Assembly (NCBI GenBank): GCA_039566865.1
Contig: CM076956.1
Span: 11,605,511 to 11,669,510, forward strand
Direction of reading: 5' to 3'
Source of the DNA: Aurelia coerulea
Taxonomy: Eukaryota; Cnidaria; Scyphozoa; Semaeostomeae; Ulmaridae
DNA: 64,000 nt
Shown here piece after piece: positions 33,001-42,600 of this stretch. Every line of letters begins with the position of its first letter. Within the stretch, counting starts at the first letter, position 1. The notes below the pieces were generated by a model, which worked only from the letters and a program-made list of their open reading frames with translations, searched no databases and had not been told where the DNA came from. The position numbers and the translations under genes are program-made.

Positions 33001-35155
33001 ATAAAGATATTTCAGGAAACATGATTTTATTATATCACACTTCAAGAAGCTCAAGATTAATAAATTTTGAGTCTGGAAAAATGTATGGTCCTGGGTGGAT
33101 CTTAAAAAAATAACTAATAAGCAGGGGGAGACTTTTATTCCAGACCCAAGAGTGTAAATACAATATATATTAATAGAAAAATGGTATTAAAATGGCAGAT
33201 GCAAGAAACAAAACAAGTTTAAGTAATTGGCACATCAAGGCCTTCTAAACCTGGTATGAACTACCAGAGTGTACAGTAAGACTATGTTATCATTCTTACA
33301 TTAATAGAAATACCTTATAGCTTTGAACATTCTTATATTAGTATATTCTGGCTGTTATTGTTTGCACCACAAAAATTGAGGAATATTAAGCCTATAATAA
33401 CTGTTTGCGAGGGCAATACCAGAAAATATTTTCCTGGAGCCATCAGTATAAGACTGAGCTTGCCAGGTTTTGTACAGAGGCTGAGGGTTAATATTTTTGG
33501 TATTGCCCGAAGGAAACAGTTATTAAGTAGTTATATGGTTTGTTACCTTATGGTCAGGGCTTTCATTTTTTAACATAGTATAAAAAGATAATTTCAAAGC
33601 CAACATGATTGCTGGCCTAGCATGAAGCCATTGCAAACAAAGTCATTTGTTGCTATTCGAAATGTTTTTCAGTGTGTTCAAAGCACTGATCTGTGGTTTG
33701 AATTCAAAGCTGAGTCAGTTTCGTAATGAGCAGGCATTACCAGATAATAATGCCTCATTATTACATCATATTCAAATGCTTTCAGCCAATCAGATTGTAC
33801 CACAGAGTTGCTGCCCTGACAATAGGATAATAAAGGTGAATACTAACCACTTGCATTTCAGTGCAATGCAATACTGAATAGAAAGTTCTAAACATTGTTT
33901 GAATTCTTCTTGGCGATTTGGGACAGCTGCTAATCCCTTTGTTCCTCCTGTAAGAAATATATATATACACAATGAGACCAAATCAGACTGATTTATTGCA
34001 ACAGGAATTAAACTTAGCATAGCATTTCATATTATTACAAAATTACAGGGTGTCTCATGAAAAGATTCCCAGTTTGAAAAGCTTTCCCCTATTTGAAATG
34101 AAACAAAATAAAGTGAAACAAAAGAGCTGCATACCAAGGTAACTAAATACAGTTTTGAAAAAAACATTCCTTAAAATCACCAAAAATGCACTTGCTGTGA
34201 CTAAGTTTTGCAACAGCAACCTAGCCTGCGCACAGACTTTACTATTTTGCGGAGGAGGAAAGGATCCTCCTCTGCAAAATAGTAAAGTCTGTGTGCAGGC
34301 TACAGCAACCATGTTCTTGAAGCAATGAAGTTGTACAGTAATTCAAGAAAGGTTAAATTTGACATCAAAAAAAAATTTGAAAAGGAGAGTTACCTTTGAA
34401 AGAATTAATCAATACTTGTTGAATCTGTGCCTCTTCTTTTGCTTTAACGAGTTCATTTATTGCATCAGAATAAGGATCAGCACATTCTACACCACTGAAT
34501 CCTGGGCGAAAAATAAGGATCAGAGTTTTAACATGCTGAGGGGAAATATCAAGGGATCTTAATAAATATCTAATATCGCAAGCTTGCTCACTGGTTTGGA
34601 AGCATGGCAATAAAAAAGAAAACAGCAGAATTTCCTTTATGCACTTAAAATTTGGGCCTGTGCTTGGGCTTCAGAAATATTTTACAGTAGATATCAGATG
34701 CTGAAAATTGGCTTAGTCAACCTTCAGTGCCAATAATACTACTTTTGCGAAAATTCTCCCATCCCCTTTTGAAAACCATCAACTTGTAACCGTTCTTATA
34801 ACATTTCTTTGGATTGCCTGAATGGTACACGATGAATATATCTCAAACAAGTTCTTCCATAGAACATCTCAATTCCAAAGAAAGGTCTGGAGTTTGCAGG
34901 AAATCATCACCTTGCATCTGATCTAAACACTTTTTAGGCCCTCTCACTCAAACAGCATGATGAACGAGCAAGAAACCGGTCTAACTGTGTTTGAATTTCC
35001 GACAGGATATTATCAACCATGGAATAAATAAAAGAAAACTAACCTGCTCTCTTTGCAGCTATATATCTGTTTGGTAGTTTCTTGATATCTTGAAAGAGGA
35101 AGGATAAATTGGCCGCAAATCGAAGCCGGACTGGTGCATCGCCGCTATCCGACAT
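21017..35155 (-). CDS. HYI: Hydroxypyruvate isomerase, nine exons
   Basis: Coding exons on the minus strand: 35155-35044, 34501-34394, 33947-33848, 32853-32736, 25057-24988, 23527-23478, 22742-22673, 21984-21850, then 21093-21017 (or 21193-21069). Every junction has AG/GT sites and phases agree, giving 279 aa, close to the roughly 277 aa I recall for human HYI. HYI is a TIM-barrel enzyme of the xylose-isomerase-like family that interconverts hydroxypyruvate and tartronate semialdehyde. Family landmarks in order: [51 protein letters not shown] (metal-ligand Glu), DLYHHQ (Asp/His ligands), [14 protein letters not shown] and IGCEYVPKG. The metal-ligand roles are family knowledge. The first 112-bp exon starts at a clear ATG. 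Introns host a transposase gene on the opposite strand, a LINE and several MITEs. Confidence 0.9.
21054..21253. repeat. 100-bp tandem duplication containing the HYI last exon
   Basis: Units 21054-21153 and 21154-21253 differ at about one position (AGCCTTTT against AGCCTTAT). Each contains a polypyrimidine tract, the acceptor CTCTCTCTTAG and the first 13 codons of the terminal HYI exon. Confidence 0.9.
21069..21193 (-). CDS. HYI: HYI alternative terminal exon, proximal copy
   Basis: If the first acceptor (CTCTTAG at 21194) is used without a second splice, the frame reads [13 protein letters not shown], then [10 protein letters not shown]..., through the second copy in another frame to TGA at 21069. 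This gives a 295-aa product with a basic 28-residue tail. Whether it is used is unknown. Confidence 0.5.
24755..24955 (+). repeat. LINE 3' tail fragment, copy 1
   Basis: About 200 bp from ATCATTTTACTTCTTTTCGT to an A-rich end match 55010-55200 at high identity and in the same orientation. Both contain TTAATTGTTAAAG..CACGGGGTTGCA. I take them as 5'-truncated 3' ends of one retroelement family. This copy lies in a HYI intron, immediately 3' of exon 5 in transcription. Confidence 0.6.
25151..25744. mobile_element. TA-flanked near-perfect palindromic MITE (CCGGGTGCGCC ends)
   Basis: CCGGGTGCGCCAAAAAAAGC at the left and TTTATTTTGGCGCACCTAG at the right are flanked by TA. Inverted homology continues inward for roughly 240 bp (for example GCACGTTTGACAGGCCACAA against TTGTGGCCTGCCAAACGTGC). 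It is a long hairpin-forming non-autonomous element in a HYI intron. Confidence 0.75.
26176..26263. promoter_or_regulatory. Direct pair of TTTCGTACGAAATCGTA boxes upstream of the transposase gene
   Basis: CTTTCGTACGAAATCGTA followed by AGxGAAGGCT occurs at about 26179 and again 55 bp later. The core TTCGTACGAA is a palindrome. The pair lies 75-160 bp upstream of the transposase ATG. A binding-site or promoter role is inferred only from the duplication and position. Confidence 0.35.
26339..29031 (+). CDS. Intron-containing Tc1-type (DD34E) transposase gene
   Basis: Three exons, all phase 0: 26339-26914, 27156-27401, 28825-29031, with donors GTGAGT and GTGAGT and acceptors TTTTTCATAG and CACCTACTCAG. 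The 342-aa product has the usual Tc1 transposase length. Residues about 1-60 and 75-125 form paired-like helix-turn-helix units. The catalytic core follows: FSDETKI (first Asp, exon 1), [10 protein letters not shown] (second Asp, exon 2), [11 protein letters not shown] (Glu, exon 3), with 34 residues between the last two. [12 protein letters not shown] joins cleanly across intron 1 and PPESP|DLNPIE across intron 2. No premature stop occurs. I see no terminal inverted repeats immediately around the gene. Intron 2 contains other mobile elements. Normal Tc1 transposases lack introns, so this could be a host-adopted gene or a member of an intron-bearing lineage. Confidence 0.85.
27680..28390. mobile_element. 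TAAGAAAC-family element in transposase intron 2, interrupted by another element
   Basis: The left part (TTTTATAAGAAACCGCTTAT, GGTAGGCTCGATTATTCGAA) and right part (TTTAAGAAACTGCCTACCAG, CCTTAGTTTCTCATAAAGAA) are collinear with the uninterrupted copy at 29329-29650. Between them, a G-run-headed segment (27903 to about 28190) with GGTATGTGCCGCC is inserted near a TGTTATTTAC site. Confidence 0.55.
28426..28743. mobile_element. 318-bp MITE (AAGGGGCTCCGTCGTCA ends), copy 1
   Basis: AAAGGGGCTCCGTCGTCA and TGACGACGGAGCCCCTTT are inverted ends. A collinear copy with very similar interior sequence lies at 39941-40258. It encodes no transposase. It sits in intron 2 of the transposase gene. Confidence 0.8.
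29329..29650. repeat. TAAGAAAC-family capped element
   Basis: It begins near ACACGTATTTCTTTC...CTTGTAAGAAACGG and ends GTCTCTTATAAAAAAATACG. TAAGAAA motifs recur inside. It is the uninterrupted counterpart of 27680-28390 and lies 3' of the transposase gene. Confidence 0.55.
30571..32257 (-). mobile_element. 5'-truncated CR1/L2-like LINE with 12-bp target duplication
   Basis: The element is bounded by direct repeats GAATTATGGCCC (30559-30570 and 32258-32269). On the minus strand it enters in the reverse transcriptase and ends with three copies of GAAACT instead of a poly-A tail, a microsatellite-type 3' end typical of CR1/L2-related LINEs. No endonuclease or ORF1 remains. The insertion lies in the longest HYI intron, in the same orientation as HYI. 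Confidence 0.85.
30803..32230 (-). CDS. LINE reverse transcriptase, N-terminally truncated
   Basis: The 475-aa open frame has the non-LTR reverse transcriptase blocks in order: [43 protein letters not shown] (catalytic Asp), [20 protein letters not shown] and FADDTN (catalytic Asp pair), then a C-terminal region ending [12 protein letters not shown]. The domain is complete without stops, suggesting recent insertion. It lacks the apurinic-like endonuclease and ORF1, so the copy cannot move by itself. Confidence 0.9.
   Translation of the reverse strand: MQIINESFQSGIFPERMKLAKIIPLFKKGCPLTASNYRPISLLSVFSKITEKVMYERLYNFLVKHEILYNLQFGFRASHSINHALVSLTEAIKNSLDNRKFGCGIFIDLQKAFDTVNHDILLMKLEHYGIRGTAFDWFKSYLSDRKQYVSVNGSNSSYLNVTCGVPQGSVLGPLLFLIYINDLPLSSSKLTFYLFADDTNIYYEADNLDLLKRTVNTELKKVKMWLDLNKLSLNIDKTNFIIFKSPQHPLSEAVSIKIGNLPVKKTCYVKFLGVLLDENLSWKYHLTELSKKLARTCGMFFKVRHFLPIHVLICLYNSLFSPFLQYGILVWGLTYETHINPVFLLQKRVIRAISFENFTSPATPIFSNLKILKLHDLFKLKLLSFVYDCVNKISPSCFHSFFALVESVHQHSTRQVSKNNIFLTRKNTLQYGLRSVRYFGAKCWNDIPVDIKSSPSSRCFRRKLKAFLFENNYQS
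33397..33524. repeat. 128-bp MITE in HYI intron
   Basis: AATAACTGTTTGCGAGGGCA and TGCCCGAAGGAAACAGTTATT, followed inward by ATACCAGAAAATATT and AATATTTTTGGTAT, are inverted ends of about 35 bp. It is small, non-coding and potentially hairpin-forming. Confidence 0.65.
34221..34304. repeat. Near-perfect 37-bp stem hairpin in HYI intron 2
   Basis: TAGCCTGCGCACAGACTTTA...GAGGAGG pairs with CCTCCTC...TAAAGTCTGTGTGCAGGCTA across a loop of about 7 bp, with a few mismatches. It resembles a very short foldback element with TAGCCTG ends like those of the 19390 element. Confidence 0.7.
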
Positions 35156-35394
35156 TTTGATTTGTATTGTGATTACACTTTTTTGATACAACGAGCCACC
35201 TTAACTATAAACAAGCTGAGAAGGCTGAGAAGGCTGAGAAACCGTCTTGGGAAATAAGAAACAAAAGCAACATTTCATTGCAATTGCAAAGATCCCAAAG
35301 GACACTCTTAAAAAGCCATTGGGACATTGGCATCGTTTCTTCCTTCTTCGTGTTTGCCGTCTTTATGTACGTCAACGTGTTTACGAACCTGTGC
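35156..35394. promoter_or_regulatory. Probable HYI promoter region
   Basis: This sequence lies immediately upstream of the HYI ATG. It includes a short tandem AAGGCTGAG repeat (about 35218-35240). No TATA box is apparent. The promoter role is inferred from position. Confidence 0.35.
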
Positions 35395-38041
35395 CAGCAT
35401 AGCCTCCAAATCTTTTCTTTTGTCCGAAGTTCCCCTGGGACGTTGACTCATCCTCTGATCAGATTGCGTTTTCTCCTAAAATTGACCAATCAGGTGCCGT
35501 CATTTCATTACTTCCGCGTTTCGCAGCTAGATTTAGGCCATTTTGAGTACCCCCCAATAAAAAATATTGCACGCTCGAATAAATCGAATTTTTTGAAACT
35601 TTCAACGGGAAAAGGATGCTTATACATAGGACCACAAGTGTTCATGTAACCCCCTTGCCATGACCTAGGATTAAAAAATTACGGCGATTTGAATGTTTGT
35701 CTTTGGTATTTTTTCAAACAGGTAGCGGCATCCTGCTCAACCTCCCCCCAAAAATTAGTTTTTCAGCAAAATTATCAAAAATATACATATTTCCATGAAT
35801 AATTCTTCCGAAATTTCCGAAATTTGCGCTTTACTTCGCATTGAATTGCGAATTTGCGACACCTCCAAACTCTGTCCTTCTTCCCTGGATGATAACTTAT
35901 GCCTCTCTCTGGTCTGGACCCAACATAACAGGAAAAGGCGGGAAAAGAAATCGTTAACGGTGGCGGTGTCGTCATGTTTTGTTGGCAAAATCATTTATCG
36001 TCTCAAATGTTTCTTTAAAAATGGGAAAAGGAAAAGAATAATCTCGTTTAAATGCAATGCATGCTGACTGGAGGAGCTTGACAACAGTTTTATTAAAATG
36101 TGAAAGCGCGTTTTGGACTTGGCAGCATCTTCTTCAAAGCATTCACATCATTGAAAGAAACACGCCATGAACAAATTTTTTGCATTGACTGCCTGATGAT
36201 ATGTTTCGACAAGAGAGAATATACAAGAATTTTGCCAACTAAAATCAAAAGTCTTCAAAAGGTTTGTTGGAGTTGTAAAAACAAAGTAATTTCACAGACA
36301 ACAATTACCAACAATGTCAACAATTGCATTACATGAATTCTTTTTGTAAGGAGCTGCTTTTAAGAAACGAAACCCTCAGATCGCCAAATATTATTAGAAA
36401 CTGCTGTACACATACTTTTTTAAAAGAAACACTAAGAATTGGGTCAGTGCTGAAAGCTCCTGAAAAGAATTTCAGTGCTCTGAGTTTGTTAGAGGTTCCA
36501 GAACAATCTTCATGTTCCTTATACTTGTGCCCTCGTGAACATTTCAAAACAAGGTTTTTGAAGCCTTTCCAATGCTAAGCATCACAGGAAACAAGTGAAA
36601 ATAAAATAAAGATATGTCAAGGTTTTCCTTAATCTTTATGAAAATAAATTGTTTCTCAAGTTATATTTTCCCAGTGCAGGAGTTTTGCAATTTTTTGGCG
36701 ATCTGAGAGTTGAGTTTTTTACCCTTTCTTATAAAATAATACGTGTTCTGGGAAGAAACTTTTTATTTTGATAGAGGAAGTCCTTGGGATATTTTTACTT
36801 TATTTTCACTTGGTTATTGTATCATGTTGCTCAGAAGGGGCTCGGGAGGTACTTGAGAACAGTCTAAACATTAGAAAACATTGTCTCGAAATGTTCACGG
36901 GGCACAGGTAGTAAACATGAAGATTGTTATATGTCTAAACATTGGAAAGGCTTCAAAAACCTTTGTTTTGAAATGTTCACGGGGGCACAGGTAAACTTTG
37001 AGTAGCTATTCAAAATCTGATAACATTTATTACTTTCACAACTGGCCCAAATTTTTATTTTCTTAGAAACTCGTGCACTAACTTTTACAACAAACTTGAC
37101 CCCAGTTCTTCCCGGGGTAAAAGTTTCTCCTAGAATTTGTCTCCTAGATACTAATATTTTACAAAATTGAATTTTACAATTTCACACAGCACAGGCGGCT
37201 TCTTTCTTGTAAAAATTGAGCGGAAATCGTTGTCAAAATCGTCTTTTGATAAGAATGTAAAAATTTGAAATGCCCTCACTGCAAGACGAAGTAGAAGGAA
37301 AACTTACTTCGTCGTGATCTTGATCGCTCCTAATGCAATGATGCAATGCCGTCGGTCGTCTTCTTTGAGAATTTTTTGAAATGCTGTCAGTTTGGTTTCA
37401 CTCACACTCCACCCCAAGCGCGGGAATTAAAGATATTGGCAGTTATTTCGATACTTTGCTTCAACTTCAATGGTAATGGTAATTTCTTTTCCCGCCTTTT
37501 CCTGTTATGTTGGGTCCAGACCAGAGAGAGGCATAAGTTATCATCCAGGGAAGAAGGACAGAGTTTGGAGGTGTCGCAAATTCGCAATTCAATGCGAAGT
37601 AAAGCGCAAATTTCGGAAATTTCGGAAGAATTATTCATGGAAATATGTATATTTTTGATAATTTTGCTAAAAAAAACTAATTTTTGGGGGGAGGTTGAGC
37701 AGGATGCCGCTACCTGTTTGAAAAAATACCAAAGACAAACATTCAAATCGCCGTAATTTTTTAATCCTAGGTCATGGCAAGGGGGTTACATGAACACTTG
37801 TGGTCATATGTATAAGCTTCCTTTTCCCGTTGAAAGTTTCAAAAAATTCGATTTATTCGAGCGTGCAATATTTTTTTATTGGGGGGTACTCAAAATGGCC
37901 TAAATCTAGCTGCGAAACGCGGAAGTAATGAAATGACGGCACCTGATTGGTCAATTTTAGGAGAAAACGCCATCTGATCAGAGGATGAGTCAACGTCCCA
38001 GGGGAACTTCGGACAAAAGAAAAGATTTGGAGGCTATGCTG
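35395..38041. repeat. Large inverted repeat, about 560-bp arms
   Basis: The left arm (35395-35951) and right arm (37482-38041) are reverse complements with only scattered differences (for example GGATGCTTATACATAGGACC against the right-arm equivalent GGAAGCTTATACATATGACC). The roughly 1.5-kb centre is unique except for a smaller inverted pair (GGTTTTTGAAGCCTTTCC near 36555 and GGAAAGGCTTCAAAAACC near 36945) and a TAAGAAAC-family segment (36352-36745). Open frames in the two arms are mirror copies. No transposase is recognised. It may be a foldback element or an inverted segmental duplication. Confidence 0.8.
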
Positions 38042-38988
38042 CCTGTGCCTATTGTTTTGACATGACTACATTTCTAATCACTCATGGGACAGATGGTGCC
38101 CTCTTCTTCTCTTCGCACCGTCTTTATTCTCTCACTATTGTCTCCATTCCTTTCGGCCCTCTTCTCCTCTTGTAGCTCCCTTTGTTAACTTGTTGTTCCT
38201 AAGTTACCCATTGTAATTCTGATGAAGTGAACGCGAAATATCAGCAATCTTCTATATTTTCAAAATTCCTTTCACACTTGAAGCGTCGTTTTTGACACAT
38301 TTCAAGACATCAATGAAGTACGCACAGCATTTCATCACAAAATTGAACTTGTCCAAGTCTCACTTTCGTTCATCATGATTCATCACAAAAGCATCACAAA
38401 ATCGAGTCAAATGTGAATTAAATTTTTACTACTACGCTTGTAAGATACAAATTCTCACAGTTATAGAGAAGTTAAAACACAAGCATACCAAAGTCAAAAT
38501 CAAAATTCGTAATATCTATCAAAAACAATTTTTTCCACGACTGCTAGAAATACCTAAAAACTAAAGATATCATCTATATATACAGTGGAAATTAGATATC
38601 GAATTCGAACATGGTTTCCTCGAACTTTTCAATGTTTCAGAGGAATAACAGTTCAATTAGACTGATGTTTCTCAGAGAAGGTCCCTTTTCCTGGTACAAA
38701 CCATAATTCTTTCAAAGGGTTTCTAAAAGGAAACTTCTGAGAGGGAAAGCAGTCGAGTCTGCGAGCAGGCTAAAGTACGGGTGGGTGTCGAGCAAGGCTG
38801 TCCATCTAGCTATCTAATTCTTACTTTCAATTTAACTCTTTTATCCATGGTAACCCACTCAATACCAAATACTGTTCTACAGCGAATTATGTGTGTATGA
38901 CTGGTACAAATCCTGAAAAACGGTAGACTTGGCAGACTCGGAATTTGTGTTTAATTGAACCTAAAATTGTCAAGGCGGTAGTTTGGAA
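38042..38988. other. Intergenic between HYI upstream and the coiled-coil gene
   Basis: No gene is recognised, only short frames. The HYI start side and the 3' end of the coiled-coil gene face this interval. Confidence 0.3.
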
Positions 38989-39365
38989 TCCGGGGGGGGG
39001 GGGGTACTTGACTAGGGAAGTGACGGGGGTGTGCGGAAAACCTCTCCACACCCTGCACCCTGTCGCATAAAAAATAGGCCAAAAGTGCACCCTGTCGCAT
39101 AAAAATTTTGCATCTCAAATATAGCGTAGAACGCAATTTTTGCTTGTGATACCCTATCGCATAAAAATTTGCATCTCAAATATAGTGTAGAACGCAATTT
39201 TTGCTTGTGATACCCTATCGCATAAATTTTTTACCTATTATAATACCCTGTCGCATAATTTTCGTTAGAAAAGGACACCCTGTCGCATAATTTTTACCGT
39301 AAAAGGACACCCTGTTGAGCGGCACATCCCGTCAGGTCAAGTATGGGAGTACCCCCCCCCCCGGG
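38989..39365. mobile_element. G-run-capped element with 8-bp target duplication
   Basis: The ends are TCCGGGGGG...GTACTTGACTAGGG and GTCAAGTATGGGAGTACC followed by CCCCGGGG. GTTTGGAA flanks both sides (38981-38988 and 39366-39373). The interior ATACCCT(G/A)TCGCATAA units are nearly identical to those at 16493-16932. Confidence 0.75.
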
Positions 39366-39636
39366 GTTTGGAAGGCCCTCTGAATCTTCTGTTCCAAAAT
39401 AGTGATGGCTTGGATAACTATCTTTGACACATGACTTTCAATTCCTCTGTTGTCCAGCCCACTAACAGGCCAATTTTCAACACAGTAGACCATTTGGGCC
39501 ATCCAGAGAGCCTTCTTGTACTTGCTTAGATTCAAACCACACTTTCTTTCACGAAATTAATGAATAAAATATCTTTAAAACATTGTTGAAAACACAAACA
39601 ACACATACGGTAAATTTTTTTAAAATTACACGTCAA

Positions 39637-39643
39637 GTTTATT
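39637..39643 (-). terminator. Polyadenylation signal of the coiled-coil gene
   Basis: AATAAA on the minus strand occurs about 6 bp after the TAG stop codon at 39649, in a suitable position for 3' end formation. Confidence 0.5.
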
Positions 39644-39648
39644 GATTC

Positions 39649-42600
39649 CTAAAACTTTCTTTTAAGAATATCAAGAGACAAAGTGTCGATTTCATCAGAA
39701 AGATTTAATGAAGTATTTAGACTTAAATCATCGAGATCTGATGTCAGTGATAAATCAAATGAATCATCCAAATCATTATGAAGAGGATCACTTGAATACC
39801 TGAAGTCTTTTTTCGTTGATTTTTCTTTGAATTCAAGTGGCTTTCTAAGAAAACTCTCTTCCTGTTTTCTCCTTGCATCTGAAATATATCAGAAAAAATA
39901 AGGTATAAGGTCTGACCAACACGATGTGCACACCAGTTTGAAGGGGCTCCGTCGTCAAACAGTCAACAAATCCGTAAACTCACACGTGTCGCCGATTATC
40001 CATTGTTCATTCATTGTTCTCTGCAGTTTGTTTGGTGGCTTCACGCAAGCCACCAAAAAGCGACCCTTGAAAATCCACTTATTATATCCGAGCAATCGTA
40101 GAAGATATGAATGTTTGGTTTGTTCCTTAGTGAAGTACAATGATTAATGCCCAAACAGCAACTTTCATTTTGAAAAAAAACGAAAATCCTGTGTGATATC
40201 ACTTTCAAAAAACTGCAAAAATCATAGTTTTGTTTACATTTTGACGACGGAGCCCCTTTATGAGAGGGCATTTAAACAAGGCAAAAACCACTGGATCAAA
40301 TTGGAATTCTAAGTGAGCTTTTATCCCACTTCAGAATTAAGAACAGTTTAAGTCTGGTGCTCTGCACAAATGCTAGAATGCATACAAGCCGAAGCCTCAT
40401 AGCAACCATATTGGATGACAGAATTTTTGAAATCTGACAGCCTTTTTAGTCCTGAAGTCATTTGCTAGATTTATGAACTGTAGTCTCTTGTTTCCCTGTG
40501 CTCTTTGACTTGATGATGGGGCTTCACACAGGGATACAAGGCAAGCCGTTGACCCCATCCCATCATAAGCCACCAGTTGTATAACTTGTTTGTTGCAACG
40601 CAGGGTAGACACTGCCTTTTGCTAACTGGGGTATTATCCTAGTAGAATTGTAGAGTAATTTTTCAAGTGGTGTAGCTCGTAATGTGTATTACAACATTTT
40701 ATTGGAATAAACACACATAAAACACCAGTCTAAAAATAGAATGCATTTATTAAAAGTTTACAAGGCATGCAGAAATGGTGTAGGATGAGTTCGCTCTATT
40801 TTGACATAAATTTTCCTTGCAAGGATAATTTGATGATACGGTCATTTAAGATGAACATACCCTGAGAAAATTTCCAAACAAAAAAAGAGTTAAACAGTTG
40901 CCTACCTTTACGATGTTCTTCTCTTTTCTCCTTTTGTTGAACCTCGCTTTTTGATACTATTCTACGTAATGCTTCATGAAGATTGTCGATTTCTTGCCTG
41001 AATAAAATTGTCGACTTTGTTTGATATCTTTTTACGAACAAGAGTAAATAATAAAAATGCCATACGTTTTTGTAATTATTGAATACACAAAACAGCCATG
41101 AGATTTGGGTTAACTAAGTACCTAAAACAATTATATTTGCAACATACCGTAAAGCTCTATTAAGCCCCCTCTCTATTGAGCCCCCTCTCTCATAAATCCT
41201 TCCCCTCTGAGCCAAAATTTTAAATAAGCCCCCATTCTATTAAGCCCCCCCCCCACTTAAATCAAATTCCAGGGGTTACCAACAATTTTCCATTAATCGA
41301 GCTAAATAAGTTTGCATGTTAAAGACAAATGACGGAGATATAAGGTGACTTAAATCAGGGGCCTGGGCAATCTAAATATAACCTATTGAATTCCATTGTA
41401 TTTGATGATATTGAGAGATTAGCAAATCAATTAGACAAATGAAAGCACTAAGCCATCTTTTGTTCTATTTTTAAACTAGGCGCTATATATCCGTCATTTG
41501 TCTTTAATATTGATATGACTTGAGATAAAAGTAAGCCAAATTTAAAAAAACGTCAGCTGTTTTTGGAAGTTTATTCCTCCATTAACAAATCATTATAGCA
41601 GGTTGATAAAAAATACCTCACGCTGTCCATTTCGTTTGCAGTCATTAGGCTTTCTTTCTCCATCTTTGAAAATATTCTTGATTGAGATCTATAACCATCA
41701 TTGATTGACGACATATCCTAGAAATGAATAACAATTTCACAAAAATTGGCTAAAATTCAGCTTAATTTCTAGAAAAAACCAGAGATGCATATATAATTGT
41801 GATAATGATGAAACGGCGAGTGAAAATCCGGAATTTTTGGAAGATGGGAATGAAAATAGACTATAGCTTCTTATAGACGAACTTAATATGACAGATGTGT
41901 GCAAAAATAACTTGCTAGTTGTTATATAACTAGAGATTTTAAAATCGACAGGCGTGCATATACATGGGAACAAAGTTCCCAAGCAGCTTTTTCCAAAGCA
42001 ATATTTTGCAGGCAGTTTTTTTTCAATAGTTCTTTATGAAATGTACTTGCAGTAAGATGATGAATAATAGCAAACAAATGGTGACACATTGCTTTTTGAA
42101 TCCTCACTGCACATTCTCCAACCAATTTTCTTCTTACTATCCCACATGGCATGCAGTTCTTTAGGAACCCTTCAAAGCTGAGATTCTCATGCAGCCCTTG
42201 ACTTCTGGATTGTTTCGTTGGTCCATTTGTAAAAACTTACTGTTTGATACCTGAATTCTTACTGGTTTTGGTAATAGGCTTATCTACCCTAACTGTAGAA
42301 AAATTGATATGCAGTCAGGCTTTCAGAGAATTTCTACCGCTCCCAGGCAGGTTTCAACATTATGCACGCCTGAAAATCGAACCAGTTAAGGTTAAACTCC
42401 AGGATGCAATTTGAAAATAACAGCTGTTAAACAAAATCAACCAATACAGTATACCATAAACATGGATGCCGAATATGTTCTTTACTTACAAGTGAAGTTT
42501 TTAAATGCGAGAAATAGAAATCAAAACTTTTCAAGAAGATCACTTGAAGTAGAATGCTCACCCTTTCTAAGCGCACTTGACGCATTCCAAGATCTTTTGA

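Noticed and set aside
36100..36336. Small zinc-finger protein (CIDCL..CF, CWSCK)
   Set aside because: Cysteine spacing fits no known finger; it is short and lies in the centre of the inverted repeat without splice or start support.
35278..37756. Mirror-image open frames (35795-36067 plus and 37402-37746 minus) as duplicated genes
   Set aside because: They follow from the inverted repeat, show no known domain, and have frames open on both strands.
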